Positions 6,423-16,195 of a DNA stretch of 64,000 nt are shown here, one piece after another. Within the stretch, counting starts at the first letter, position 1; each line of letters starts with the position of its first letter. Below the pieces are notes generated by a model. It searched no databases. It worked only from the letters and a program-made list of their open reading frames with translations, and was not told the origin of the DNA. The position numbers and the translations under genes were made by a program. The DNA is from Lachnospiraceae bacterium (GTDB lineage: Bacteria > Bacillota > Clostridia > Lachnospirales > Lachnospiraceae): NCBI GenBank assembly GCA_017621075.1, contig JAGATV010000037.1:1-64000 (forward strand), in the 5' to 3' direction.

Positions 6423-7856
6423 ATGGCAGACAAAAAAATGGTAGAAGAAATCACTTCTATGGATGTGGACTTTGCCCAGTGGTATACCGATGTGGTAAAG
6501 AAAGCAGAACTGATCGATTACACCAGCGTAAAGGGCTGTATGGTCATCAAGCCCGCAGGATATGCTATCTGGGAGCTGATCCAGAAGCAGTTAGACGCAA
6601 GATTCAAGGAGACCGGGGTGGAGAATGTTTATCTGCCCCTGTTCATTCCGGAATCTTTGCTCCAGAAGGAAAAGGATCATGTGGAGGGCTTCGCACCTGA
6701 GGTGGCATGGGTAACTCACGGAGGACTGAATCCCTTACAGGAAAGGCTGTGCGTAAGACCTACCTCAGAGACCTTATTCTGTGATTTTTATAAAAATGAT
6801 ATCCATTCATACAGAGATCTGCCCAAGGTATACAATCAGTGGTGTTCCGTAGTCCGTTGGGAAAAAGAGACCAGACCTTTCCTGCGTTCCAGAGAGTTTT
6901 TGTGGCAGGAGGGCCATACTGCCCATGCAACTGCCGAGGAGGCGGAGGCAAGGACCATTCAGATGCTGAATGTGTATGCGGATTTTTGTGAGCAGGTGCT
7001 GGCAATCCCTGTCATCAAAGGTCAGAAGACGGAGAAGGAAAAGTTTGCAGGCGCAGTAGCCACCTACACTATCGAGGCACTGATGCATGACGGAAAGGCG
7101 CTGCAGTCCGGAACCAGCCATAATTTCGGCGACGGTTTTGCCAAGGCTTTCGGCATCCAGTTTGCGGATAAAGACAATACCTTGAAATATGTGAATCAGA
7201 CCTCCTGGGGCATGACCACGAGACTGATCGGCGCCATTATCATGGTACATGGTGACAATGAAGGTCTGGTACTGCCGCCCAAGGTGGCTCCTATTCAGGT
7301 GTGTATCATCCCTATCCAGCAGAAGAAGGAAGGCGTGCTGGACAAGGCTTATGAATTGCGGGACAGGCTGTCCGAAGATTTCCGTGTGAAGGTAGATGAC
7401 ACCGACAAGACTCCCGGCTGGAAGTTCTCCGAGGCTGAGATGAGAGGCTATCCCATCCGTGTGGAGATCGGCCCCAAGGATATCGAGGCAGGAAAGTGTG
7501 TGATCTGCCGCCGCGACACCAGAGAAAAGATCGAAGTGGCACTGGATGAGCTGGAAGCAAAGGTAGGAGAAATCTTAAAGACCATCCAGAAAGACATGCT
7601 TGAGCGGGCAAGGGCACACAGGGATGTCCATACTTACACTGCTGCCAACATGGAAGAGTTTGAAAAGATCTTTAACGAGAAGTCAGGTTTTGTGAAAGCC
7701 ATGTGGTGCGGCGATCAGGAATGCGAGGACAAGATCAAGGAAAAGCTGAGTGTCACCAGCCGCTGTATGCCTTTTGAGCAGGAGGAGATCGCCAAGACCT
7801 GCGTATGCTGCGGAAAGCCTGCCAAGAAGATGGTATACTGGGGACGCGCATACTAA
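6423..7856 (+). CDS. proS: Prolyl-tRNA synthetase (archaeal/eukaryotic-type)
   Basis: 477 aa class II synthetase that charges tRNA-Pro. Motif 2 is in [13 protein letters not shown] and [24 protein letters not shown]; motif 3 lies in [23 protein letters not shown]. An anticodon-binding domain follows ([10 protein letters not shown]), then the C-terminal zinc-type domain with Cys residues ([29 protein letters not shown]), ending in Tyr as in the archaeal-type enzymes. It has no editing insert, matching the short length. ATG 6423 follows AAAGGAGAACAATC; an upstream ATG at 6375 overlaps the terminator. Controlled by the T-box. Confidence 0.96.
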   Translation: MADKKMVEEITSMDVDFAQWYTDVVKKAELIDYTSVKGCMVIKPAGYAIWELIQKQLDARFKETGVENVYLPLFIPESLLQKEKDHVEGFAPEVAWVTHGGLNPLQERLCVRPTSETLFCDFYKNDIHSYRDLPKVYNQWCSVVRWEKETRPFLRSREFLWQEGHTAHATAEEAEARTIQMLNVYADFCEQVLAIPVIKGQKTEKEKFAGAVATYTIEALMHDGKALQSGTSHNFGDGFAKAFGIQFADKDNTLKYVNQTSWGMTTRLIGAIIMVHGDNEGLVLPPKVAPIQVCIIPIQQKKEGVLDKAYELRDRLSEDFRVKVDDTDKTPGWKFSEAEMRGYPIRVEIGPKDIEAGKCVICRRDTREKIEVALDELEAKVGEILKTIQKDMLERARAHRDVHTYTAANMEEFEKIFNEKSGFVKAMWCGDQECEDKIKEKLSVTSRCMPFEQEEIAKTCVCCGKPAKKMVYWGRAY

Positions 7857-7866
7857 GGAGGAGAAT

Positions 7867-8754
7867 ATGATCCATCTCACTTATCAGTTACAGGTGAAAG
7901 GCTCTATGCCTGATGCCAGGCTCATTGTATATATACAGGACTATTCCAAGGATATGGCCATCCAGAAGCGGCCCCTGATCCTGCTGTGCCCCGGCGGGGG
8001 ATATGGCAGGACCTCCGACAGGGAATCGGAGCCCATGGCGCTGAAATTTCTGGCAATGGGGTATCATGTGGCACTTTTGCGCTATTCCTGCGCTCCTGCA
8101 AGGTTCCCCACATCCCTTGCGGAACTGGCAAGCGCTATGGTCCTGCTCCGGGATCATGCGGAGGAATGGCATATCGATGCCGAAAAGATCGTAGTGCAGG
8201 GCTGCTCTGCAGGAGGGCATCTGGCAGCCTGTCTGGGAATGTTCTGGGATGAGGATTTTTTGGCAGAGGAACTGGGACTGGAGGGCCCTGACCATGAGAT
8301 CTTAAAGCCTTACGGCATGATGCTGTGCTATCCGGTGATCACTTCCGGGGAATTTGCCCACAGAGGCTCCTTTGAAAACCTGCTGGGAGAGGCTGTGGAG
8401 GAATCTGAAAAAGCCCGTAAAGAGCAGTTGCTGGCAAAACTGTCTTTGGAAGATCAGGTGAGCGAAAAGACTCCCAAAACCTTTATCTGGCATACTTTTA
8501 CGGATCAGTCCGTGCCGGTGGAGAATTCTCTTCTCCTGGCAGGCGCTTTGAGAAAAGCAGGAGTTTCCACGGAACTTCATATCTATCCCAGAGGAAAGCA
8601 TGGACTGGCACTGGCCAACCGTTTGACCGAGACCCGTGACGGACGTGCCCTGCAGGAGGAGTGCACCACCTGGATCGGGCTGGCAGAGACCTGGCTTAAG
8701 AATCTCTTTGAAGATAATCTGGCAGACAGCCAACAAATAGAGACCGTGTGGTGA
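7867..8754 (+). CDS. Alpha/beta-hydrolase, acetyl-esterase-like
   Basis: 295 aa, cytosolic. Features of the BD-FAE/Aes-like carbohydrate esterase group: LILLCPGGGYG with the oxyanion loop, nucleophile elbow GCSAGGHLA, catalytic Asp region HTFTDQSVPVENS, and catalytic His in PRGKHGLAL. Likely removes acetyl or other acyl groups from sugars or small esters; the substrate is not shown by the sequence. ATG 7867 is preceded by AAGGAGGAGAAT right after the proS stop, so it is probably cotranscribed with proS, and a terminator follows it. Confidence 0.85.
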   Translation: MIHLTYQLQVKGSMPDARLIVYIQDYSKDMAIQKRPLILLCPGGGYGRTSDRESEPMALKFLAMGYHVALLRYSCAPARFPTSLAELASAMVLLRDHAEEWHIDAEKIVVQGCSAGGHLAACLGMFWDEDFLAEELGLEGPDHEILKPYGMMLCYPVITSGEFAHRGSFENLLGEAVEESEKARKEQLLAKLSLEDQVSEKTPKTFIWHTFTDQSVPVENSLLLAGALRKAGVSTELHIYPRGKHGLALANRLTETRDGRALQEECTTWIGLAETWLKNLFEDNLADSQQIETVW

Positions 8755-8760
8755 TGAAAA

Positions 8761-8800
8761 GGCAGCAGAACCCTTACAAAAAGGATCTGCTGCCTTTATT
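8761..8800 (+). terminator. Intrinsic terminator after the esterase gene
   Basis: GGCAGCAG (8761-8768) pairs with CTGCTGCC (8787-8794), followed by TTTATTTG. Closes the proS-esterase unit. Confidence 0.75.
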
Positions 8801-8832
8801 TGAGAATTTATGCTTGTTTAATATTTTTTTTA

Positions 8833-8860
8833 TTGTATTTTGCAAGGAATCCGCTATAAT
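8833..8860 (+). promoter_or_regulatory. Promoter of the RND efflux operon
   Basis: TTGTAT (8833-8838), 16-bp spacer, perfect TATAAT (8855-8860), in an A+T-rich stretch 52 nt ahead of the adaptor start. Confidence 0.6.
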
Positions 8861-8911
8861 GAAATAGCGTTGTTCGCCAAATTATGGCACATAAAAGAAA
8901 GGAACAGTACA

Positions 8912-10312
8912 ATGTATCATTCAATGAAGAGAAAATGTAGCGCAGGTATTGCTCTTGTACTGGGAAGCTGCATGATACTGACAGGCTGCGGTGAGGCAAA
9001 GACCACAGGGGCAGAAGTCCAGGATATTGTAGTGGATATGCAGCAGGCTCAAATCGGAGATCTGACTCTGCAGAACAGTTTTGTGGGAAGCGTGTCTCCC
9101 AAGGAGCAGGTCTATGTGATTCCCTTTGCGTCGGGAACCGTTACGGAAGTGAATTATCAGGTTGGCGACCATGTCAATGCAGGAGATGTGCTCTTTAAGA
9201 TTGACGACGAAGGGGCACAGCTACAGTTAGAACAGGCACAGTTAAGTGCCACCAGTGCCAGACAGCAGGTGAATATGGCTAACGGAAGCCAGCAGAAGTC
9301 TGCGGATCTCCAGTTGGAAAGTTCCAAGGTCCAGGCTCAGAGCGGCTTTGAACAGGCCCAGATCGCTTATTACCAGGTGCAGAATGCTTACGATAAAATC
9401 GATGATGCAGTGGAGGAAACGGAGGAGGGCATCGAACTTTTGAAACAGCAGTTGGCGGCCACCGTCAGCGGCGGGGATGCAGTCACGGCGGAGCAACTTC
9501 AGAAAAAGCTGAACGAGGCCCAGACTGCTTTGACTGACCTGAAGAAACAGAGAGACACTTTGCATGATTCCCTGCTCCAGGCAGAATCCGGTTACCGTGC
9601 AGCACAGGCCGGGCTGGATATCGTGGAAGACACGGCAGAACTGACTCAGGGCCAGATCCGAACTGAGACCAGCGATCAGACCAAGACCAGTCTGGCACTG
9701 GCACAGCTTGGTGTGGACAGCGCCGAGCTGGCATTGTCCTATTATACCGTGACAGCTCCCATCTCCGGCGTGATCCAGAGCCGCAGTGTGGAGGTAAACA
9801 GCATTGCAGCAAGCAGCAGCCCTGCTTTTGTTATTGCCAATGACAACAGTATGACGGTTACTTTCCAAGTCAGCGAGTCCGTAAAGAATACGCTGGAAGT
9901 GGGCGATGCCATTACGGTGGAGAGACATGGAGAAGAATATAAAGGTTATATTACAGAGGTAGGTGTGGCAGTGAACCAGCAGACGGGTCTGTTCCAGATC
10001 AAGGCCTGCGTGGAGGCAGATGGGGACATTTTGCCAAACGGTGTGTCTGTAAAGATCACAGCGGACACCTACAGTGCACAGAGTGCGATCCTGATCCCTT
10101 ATGATGCTGTTTATTATGATGGAAACGGTGCTTACGTTTATCTCTGTGTAGAGGGCAAGGCGGTAAAGACTTATGTGACCACTGGTATTTTTGACGATAC
10201 CACCATTGCTATCGTGGAAGGTATTTCCCAGGGCGATACCGTGATCACAAGCTGGTCTCCCAGATTGCTGGATGGTGTGGCAGTCACTGCATCCGATGCG
10301 GCAGTAAAGTAA
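8912..10312 (+). CDS. RND efflux periplasmic-adaptor-type lipoprotein
   Basis: 466 aa membrane fusion protein. The signal peptide ends in a lipobox, ILTGC with Cys26, so it is lipid-anchored outside the membrane. A biotinyl-lipoyl-like half is seen near VIPFASGTVTEVNYQVGDHVNAGD (first half) and YYTVTAPISGVIQSRSVEVN (second half), separated by a long coiled-coil hairpin (about residues 95-275, Gln/Ala/Glu-rich). The barrel and membrane-proximal parts follow. ATG 8912 follows AAAGGA; upstream in-frame ATG 8840 overlaps the promoter. It pairs with the RND pump 12 nt downstream. Confidence 0.9.
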   Translation: MYHSMKRKCSAGIALVLGSCMILTGCGEAKTTGAEVQDIVVDMQQAQIGDLTLQNSFVGSVSPKEQVYVIPFASGTVTEVNYQVGDHVNAGDVLFKIDDEGAQLQLEQAQLSATSARQQVNMANGSQQKSADLQLESSKVQAQSGFEQAQIAYYQVQNAYDKIDDAVEETEEGIELLKQQLAATVSGGDAVTAEQLQKKLNEAQTALTDLKKQRDTLHDSLLQAESGYRAAQAGLDIVEDTAELTQGQIRTETSDQTKTSLALAQLGVDSAELALSYYTVTAPISGVIQSRSVEVNSIAASSSPAFVIANDNSMTVTFQVSESVKNTLEVGDAITVERHGEEYKGYITEVGVAVNQQTGLFQIKACVEADGDILPNGVSVKITADTYSAQSAILIPYDAVYYDGNGAYVYLCVEGKAVKTYVTTGIFDDTTIAIVEGISQGDTVITSWSPRLLDGVAVTASDAAVK

Positions 10313-10324
10313 GGAGGCAGACAC

Positions 10325-13300
10325 ATGAATTTGACGAAACTTGCCTTAAAGAGGCCGGTGTCCTGCTTTCTGGCGATCCTGGCACTGGTGGTTTTCGGCA
10401 CATCATCCCTTTTGGGGTTCAGACTGGAACTGACACCGGATATCGAAATGCCCATGCTGATCGTTATGAGTACCTATCCCGGTGCGGACCCGGAGAGTGT
10501 GGATGAACTGGTGGCATCTGTCATTGAGGATGCAGGTTCCTCCTTGAGCGGCGTGGATTCCGTTACTTCCATGTCCATGGAAAACTACTGCATGGTCCTG
10601 TTCACTTATGAGTACGGCGTGGATATCGCGGAGTGCCATGATGACTTGAGGGCGGCGCTGGAGATCGCAGAGCTGCAGTTCCCGGAGGATGCTTCCGAAC
10701 CCACCATCATTGAGATGAACATGAATAGTATGGAAGTCATGTACATATCCGCCATAGAAGAAGGTGATGTGGATCTGCTGAAAGTAGTCAATGAGTCCGT
10801 GGTCCCGGAGCTTGAGGCGATCAGCGGCGTGGCACAGGTCAGCGTCAGCGGAGGCAGCGAGGAGTATATTAAGATAGAGCTGGATGAGACGCTGATGAAA
10901 CAGTATGGGCTGACCATGGCGTCCGTATCCCAATTCCTCGGAGCAGTTGACTTTACCTATCCTGCGGGAAGCGTACAGCAGGGCACACAGAATGTCAGCG
11001 TGGCTACCTCCATGGAGTACAATACGGTTCAGAAGTTAAAGGAAGTCCCTATTATGACAGGAACCGGAAGCGTCATCACGCTGCAGGATATCGCAGACGT
11101 GAAGATGGCGTCCCAGGAGGCTGAGAGCATCAGCCGTTACAATGGGCAGGATAATGTCACCATAGGCATCCAGAATAAGAGCAGCTATGGTACTGTGAAT
11201 GTATGTAATGCTGTTGAGAAGGAACTTAAGAAGATCCAACAGGAAAACCCGGCCATTCGTTTTGATATTACCTACAATGCCAGTGAAACCATCATGGATT
11301 CTCTTTCCTCTGTAGGCCAGACGCTGGCACTGGGCGTGGTACTCACTATGCTGGTACTGTTCCTGTTCTTTGGAGATTTCAAGGCCAGTCTGATCGTAGG
11401 AGTATCCATGCCGATATCCCTGTTCCTGACTCTGATCCTCATGAGCCTCATGGGATTTTCCATGAATATCGTGACTTTGGGATCATTGGTTATTGCAATC
11501 GGTATGATGGTAGATGCTTCCATCGTGGTGATCGAGAGCTGTTTCCGAAGAAGGGAGACGGAGGCGGATTTCAAGACTGCCGCATTGGAGGGCACCAAAG
11601 AGGTGACAGCTTCCATCGTGGCTTCCACCATTACCACCATTGTAGTATACCTGCCTTTGGCTGTGATGAAGGGACTGTCAGGGCAATTGTTCTCCCAGTT
11701 GGGCTTTACCATTGTGTTTGCCATGGTGGCTTCCCTGATTTCCGCTATGATGCTGGTTCCTTTGTTCTTTTATCTCTTTAAGCCGGTGCCCAAGCAAAAT
11801 CTTCCCATTGACAGGCTTCTTTCCAAGATCCATGCAGGATACCGGAAGCTTTTGCCCAAACTTTTGTATCGGCGCAAGACGGTGATGATTTTTTCTGTGG
11901 GCTTGATCGTAGTTTCCGTACTGTTGGCGGGGACGCTGAACATGGAGCTGATGCCTGCCTCCGATGAGGGTATGGTACAGGTGTCGGTGAATTTCCGCCC
12001 CGGTACGACCATGGAAGTGCAGGATGAGGCTATCAGTTATTGGGAAGAGCTGGCACGGGAAGACGAAAACGTAGAAAGTTATTCTGTTTCCATGGGGACT
12101 GCGAATATTATGTCCGGCGGCGGTTCCAGTGCTTCTATGACTGCTACTTTGAAAAAAGACCGCACCCTCACTACCGCCCAGATGGTGGATAAATGGAATG
12201 AAGTGGCTGCGGGTATCACCAACATGGATATCACGGTATCTTCGTCCGGAAGCAGCATGAGCGGTATGATGAGTACCGACAGCTACGAGATCGATCTGCA
12301 GGGAAGCAATATGGAAGAATTGCGGCAGACGGCAGCAGATCTGCAGCTTGAACTGATGAAAGTGGACGGCGTGGTGAAGGTGGACAATTCTCTGTCGGAA
12401 TCCAGTACCATGGCCAAGATCCAGGTGGACCCCTTAAAAGCCATGCAGTATGGCATGACCCCCATTCAGGTGGGCATGACCTTAAACAATGTGCTCAGCG
12501 GAGTGAGTCCCCTCACCATTACCAATGCGGGCTCCGAGTATGAGGTGCGATTAGAGTATCCAAAGGGGCAGTATGATGATCTGAATCAGTTGATGGACCT
12601 GGGGCTGAATACATCCTTCAACACAGTCATACCGCTGCGTGATATTGCAGAAATCGTTTATGTGGAGAGTGCGGAGACCATTGTGAAGCAGGATGGCATG
12701 TATCTGGTGAGCCTGACCTCCACATTGAACTCTGAAAAGATTTTTGAGGCACAGGAGGCCATTGATGCCATAGTGGCAGATACCGTGTTCCCGGAATCCG
12801 TCAAGCCGGCGGACAGTATGATGGTGGATATGATGAACGAGGAGTTTGCAAGCCTGTTCAACGCTATCTTTACGGCGGTATTCCTGGTATTTTTGGTGAT
12901 GGCCATGCAGTTTGAATCTCCCAGATTCTCTATTATGGTCATGCTGTGTATCCCGTTCTCCCTGATCGGCTCCCTGTTGCTTTTGTTCTTTACAGGGTCC
13001 ACCCTGAGCATGATATCCCTGATGGGATTTTTGATGCTGATCGGTATCGTGGTAAATAATGGTATCCTGTTCGTGGATTCCACCAATATGCTGCGGCAGT
13101 CCATGCCTGTGGAGGATGCGCTGATCGAGACAGGTGTTATCCGTCTGCGTCCGATCCTGATGACCACGCTGACTACGATCCTGTCCATGGTTCCTCTGGG
13201 TATGGCTATCGGCGGCGGCAATGCAGTTATGATGCAGGGTATGGCGTTAGTTATTATCGGTGGTCTGATAGCATCCACGCTGCTTACCCTGATCCTGATC

Positions 13301-13348
13301 CCAACCTTCTATCTGATCATGGACAAAAAGCAGCGGAAGAAAAAATGA
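10325..13348 (+). CDS. RND-family efflux transporter (AcrB/SwrC-like)
   Basis: 1007 aa with the duplicated RND layout: TM1 at the N terminus, a large external loop, TM2-6 (starting LALGVVLTMLVLFLFF), a second loop, and TM8-12. TM4 holds GMMVDASIVVIES, with one of the two proton-relay Asp residues of AcrB. TM10 reads GIVVNNGILFVDSTN with Asn where AcrB has Lys, as in Gram-positive RND pumps. Preceded by AAGGAGGCAGACAC. Exports drugs or lipids using proton flow; substrate unknown. No outer-membrane channel is present, as expected. Confidence 0.92.
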   Translation: MNLTKLALKRPVSCFLAILALVVFGTSSLLGFRLELTPDIEMPMLIVMSTYPGADPESVDELVASVIEDAGSSLSGVDSVTSMSMENYCMVLFTYEYGVDIAECHDDLRAALEIAELQFPEDASEPTIIEMNMNSMEVMYISAIEEGDVDLLKVVNESVVPELEAISGVAQVSVSGGSEEYIKIELDETLMKQYGLTMASVSQFLGAVDFTYPAGSVQQGTQNVSVATSMEYNTVQKLKEVPIMTGTGSVITLQDIADVKMASQEAESISRYNGQDNVTIGIQNKSSYGTVNVCNAVEKELKKIQQENPAIRFDITYNASETIMDSLSSVGQTLALGVVLTMLVLFLFFGDFKASLIVGVSMPISLFLTLILMSLMGFSMNIVTLGSLVIAIGMMVDASIVVIESCFRRRETEADFKTAALEGTKEVTASIVASTITTIVVYLPLAVMKGLSGQLFSQLGFTIVFAMVASLISAMMLVPLFFYLFKPVPKQNLPIDRLLSKIHAGYRKLLPKLLYRRKTVMIFSVGLIVVSVLLAGTLNMELMPASDEGMVQVSVNFRPGTTMEVQDEAISYWEELAREDENVESYSVSMGTANIMSGGGSSASMTATLKKDRTLTTAQMVDKWNEVAAGITNMDITVSSSGSSMSGMMSTDSYEIDLQGSNMEELRQTAADLQLELMKVDGVVKVDNSLSESSTMAKIQVDPLKAMQYGMTPIQVGMTLNNVLSGVSPLTITNAGSEYEVRLEYPKGQYDDLNQLMDLGLNTSFNTVIPLRDIAEIVYVESAETIVKQDGMYLVSLTSTLNSEKIFEAQEAIDAIVADTVFPESVKPADSMMVDMMNEEFASLFNAIFTAVFLVFLVMAMQFESPRFSIMVMLCIPFSLIGSLLLLFFTGSTLSMISLMGFLMLIGIVVNNGILFVDSTNMLRQSMPVEDALIETGVIRLRPILMTTLTTILSMVPLGMAIGGGNAVMMQGMALVIIGGLIASTLLTLILIPTFYLIMDKKQRKKK

Positions 13349-13369
13349 TTGAAATAAGCCTTATATGTG

Positions 13370-13397
13370 TTACACTAAAAGCAGGTGTAAATATAAT
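13370..13397 (+). promoter_or_regulatory. Promoter of the exonuclease gene
   Basis: TTACAC (13370-13375), 16-bp spacer, TATAAT (13392-13397), 14 nt ahead of the ATG. The short leader leaves room for GAGG only. Confidence 0.5.
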
Positions 13398-13411
13398 ATG
13401 AGGATATGTGA

Positions 13412-14398
13412 ATGAATTACATTGTTTTAGATCTGGAGTGGAATCAGAGTAATACCGGTCTGGAGGCGGAAGTGGAAACTCTTCCCTTCGAGATCATAGA
13501 AATCGGTGCCATCAAATTAAATGACGCTTGTGTCATGGTTAGTGAGTTCAGTGAACTGATATGCCCTAAGGTATATCACGAGATGCATCATATCACCAGT
13601 AGGCTGATCCACATACAGATGCGGGAACTGGAGAGGGGGAAGCCCTTTCCGGAGGTGGCAGAAAGGTTCTTGGAATGGTGCAAAGGGGACGAATACCGTC
13701 TTTGTACCTGGGGAGTCCTGGACCTGCCGGAATTACAGCGCAATATGAAGTTTTACGGCATGGAGCCTCTTTCGGACGGGCCCATTCCCTTTTTGGATGT
13801 GCAGAAGCTGTTTACGATCGGCTATGAGGAGGATCCCAAGGTCAGGAGGAATCTGGAGTATGCCATTGATGCCCTGCAGATCGAAAAGGATATTCCTTTC
13901 CACCGGGCCTTCAGTGACGCCTATTATACGGCAAAGGTACTGACCCGGCTGATCCAGGACAAGCCGGAGGTCCTTGGCAATCTCTCTTATGATGTGTACA
14001 ATCGGCCCAAGGATCGCAAGAGTGAGATCAAGGTGCAGTTTGATACTTATGAGAAATATATTTCCCGGGAATTCCAGGACAAGGCAGAAGCTCTGGCGGA
14101 CCGGGAAGTGATCTCCAGCAAGTGTTATCTGTGCCATCGTAATCTGAAAAAGCGCATCAAGTGGTTCACGCCCAACGGAAGGCATTATTATTGCGTGGCC
14201 TACTGTGAGAAGCACGGTTATCTGAAGGGCAAGATAAGGATACGCAAGGCAGAGGGTGAGAGAGTCTATGTGGTAAAAACTACGAAGCTCATTACCCAAG
14301 AAGAGGCAGATGAGATCGCACAGCGCAGGAATCATGCGAAGGAAATGCGCAAGCATCGGAAGAAAAGAGAAAGCGGAAAAGAAGAACAGGGATCATGA
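13412..14398 (+). CDS. DEDDh 3'-5' exonuclease (DnaQ-like) with C-terminal Cys cluster
   Basis: 328 aa. The exonuclease domain (residues 1-185) starts IVLDLEWNQ (Asp-Glu metal ligands) and ends HRAFSDAYYTAKVL, giving the His and last Asp of the DEDDh motif. Such KapD/ERI1-like proteins trim RNA or DNA 3' ends. The C-terminal part adds CYLCHRN and YYCVAYCEKHG, a four-Cys pattern that could bind zinc, then a very basic tail (about residues 300-328), which suits nucleic-acid binding. It ends 1 nt before the convergent carboxypeptidase gene. Confidence 0.8.
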   Translation: MNYIVLDLEWNQSNTGLEAEVETLPFEIIEIGAIKLNDACVMVSEFSELICPKVYHEMHHITSRLIHIQMRELERGKPFPEVAERFLEWCKGDEYRLCTWGVLDLPELQRNMKFYGMEPLSDGPIPFLDVQKLFTIGYEEDPKVRRNLEYAIDALQIEKDIPFHRAFSDAYYTAKVLTRLIQDKPEVLGNLSYDVYNRPKDRKSEIKVQFDTYEKYISREFQDKAEALADREVISSKCYLCHRNLKKRIKWFTPNGRHYYCVAYCEKHGYLKGKIRIRKAEGERVYVVKTTKLITQEEADEIAQRRNHAKEMRKHRKKRESGKEEQGS

Positions 14399-14399
14399 C

Positions 14400-16019
14400 T
14401 TAGTCATAATCCCTGAATCTATTTGTGCCTCTTGATTTAGAGTGGCGTCTGCTGCGCCGTTGTCTGCGTTTGGCAGCCTTTATCTGCTGCTTGCGTCTGG
14501 TAGCAAGACTGTCGGAGGAGGAGAGGGGCGTGCGGCGCTTCCTGCGCTCCCTAAGCCAGGAACGGCGGTTGTTGCGGGCGGCAAAATGGTAATTCTTTAA
14601 AATGTAACACACTGCAAAGACAATGCCTACCAGAACAATGGCACCTGCCACATACAGAAGGACCTTTATCACATTGATGAACAGGAAAGAGGTCTTTTCC
14701 TCCCGGGGCTCCTGAACGGGGGCATCCGGATTTTGGACTGTGATATCAAAGGAATATCCTTCTTTTGTGTCGACTGCCAGGTCTACGGAGGCGGCTCCGA
14801 TAGGTATATCATGGTAAGTATAGGTGATCAGTGCAGCCTGATTCTCGTTTTGGGTATCATAGGAAATCGTGGAAACCGTATCCGAGAAATCTGCGGTCTT
14901 TGGCAGGACGATGAAAGCCTCCTGATTCAAGGAAAGAATGGGCTTGGAATTGCCAAAGATATCGTTGTCGCTGTAAAAAGAGCCGGTGGTGTCGATGTTG
15001 TACTTGGTCTCCGCCTGGGAGATATTTACCTTTTCAAAGTTGGAAAATCCGTAGTCAAAGAGGGCAATGGTGTCCTCATAGTGGTAGGGACTCTCATCCC
15101 GCAGTACCACACAGATCAGCTTCAGGCCGTCCTTTTCTGCGCAGGACACCAGACAGCTTCTGGCGTCATCGGTATAACCGGTCTTGCAGCCCACCAGGTA
15201 CTCGTAGGAATACTTTTTGCCGGGGAGCAGTTCCATCTTGTTCACATCCAGATATTCACCGGATGCTTTGGGAATGCGCAGCATGGGGGTGGTGGTCATC
15301 TTGCACAGCATCTCATTGGCAAAGAAAGCCCGGCCGATCATAGCCAGATCATAAGCACTGGTATAATGGTCTTCATCAGGCAGACCGTTGGGATTGACAA
15401 AGTGGGAATCCACGCAGCCAAGCTCCTTAGCCCGTGCATTCATCTTTTCGGCAAAGCCTTCCCAGGTGCCGCCGATGTGTTCTGCTACCGCATAAGATAC
15501 CTCATTGGCTGAACGGATCAGGATAGCGTTTAAGCATTGCTCCATGGTGAGGGTATCACCTTCGTTCATTGCAATATGGTTGCTGCCTGCCGGAATGCCA
15601 TACACGGCATCGTGGGAAAAAGTCACCACCTCATCCATGGAAGATTCTTCCGCAGCGATCAGCGCTGTCAGGATCTTAGTAGTGCTGGCGGGATATTGTT
15701 TGGCATGGATATTCTTGGAGTACAGCACGGTCCCTGTCTCTGCCTCTATGAGAATGGCGGACTGTGCACCCACAACGGGTCCGACAGGCCAGTTGGGGAT
15801 CTGGTTGGATTCAATGGTCATGGCACGCTGGTCTTCCAACTGTTTTTGTATAGCAGCGGAGGAGGCGGCTTGTACCGTCAGGTCAGGTATTCCCCCGGGT
15901 ATAAGCAAAAGAGGCGCAGTTAAGCACAGGGCACAGGCTCCTGCCAGCACCCGGAAGGCCCATTGGCCCAAGTGTTTGTGAGACGGATTCTTTCTATGAA
16001 AAAATGTTGAATGCAACAT
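14400..16019 (-). CDS. D-alanyl-D-alanine carboxypeptidase (DacF/PBP5-type)
   Basis: 539 aa from ATG 16019. An export signal lies at about residues 20-52 (VLAGACALCLTAPLLLIPGG). The S11 peptidase motifs are present: STTK (112-115), SAN (170-172) and KTG (279-281). It removes the last D-Ala from peptidoglycan stems outside the membrane. A beta-sandwich-like segment is followed by a C-terminal membrane helix (VIKVLLYVAGAIVLVGIVFAV) and an unusually basic, Arg/Lys-rich cytosolic tail of about 55 residues. ATG 16019 is preferred over 16061 because AAAGG lies 9 nt upstream and a TTGTCA/TAAGAT promoter sits right before 16061. Confidence 0.9.
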   Translation of the reverse strand: MLHSTFFHRKNPSHKHLGQWAFRVLAGACALCLTAPLLLIPGGIPDLTVQAASSAAIQKQLEDQRAMTIESNQIPNWPVGPVVGAQSAILIEAETGTVLYSKNIHAKQYPASTTKILTALIAAEESSMDEVVTFSHDAVYGIPAGSNHIAMNEGDTLTMEQCLNAILIRSANEVSYAVAEHIGGTWEGFAEKMNARAKELGCVDSHFVNPNGLPDEDHYTSAYDLAMIGRAFFANEMLCKMTTTPMLRIPKASGEYLDVNKMELLPGKKYSYEYLVGCKTGYTDDARSCLVSCAEKDGLKLICVVLRDESPYHYEDTIALFDYGFSNFEKVNISQAETKYNIDTTGSFYSDNDIFGNSKPILSLNQEAFIVLPKTADFSDTVSTISYDTQNENQAALITYTYHDIPIGAASVDLAVDTKEGYSFDITVQNPDAPVQEPREEKTSFLFINVIKVLLYVAGAIVLVGIVFAVCYILKNYHFAARNNRRSWLRERRKRRTPLSSSDSLATRRKQQIKAAKRRQRRSRRHSKSRGTNRFRDYD

Positions 16020-16195
16020 TGCAGATGACCTTTTGTAAACCTTTCGTTCATAATATTCCATGATTCTATCTTACCATACATTGTTCTGAATTGACAAGAT
16101 TGAGCAGATAAAGTAAATTGATAATATGTGCAGGAGCCTGCGGGGAAGCTGTGGCGGGAGAAGCACAAAGAAAACAGCAGAGGTTATGAAATCAT

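Noticed and set aside
9242-13278. Long open frames on the minus strand opposite the RND efflux genes
   Set aside because: They mirror codon bias of the real genes, lack ribosome sites and encode no recognisable domains.
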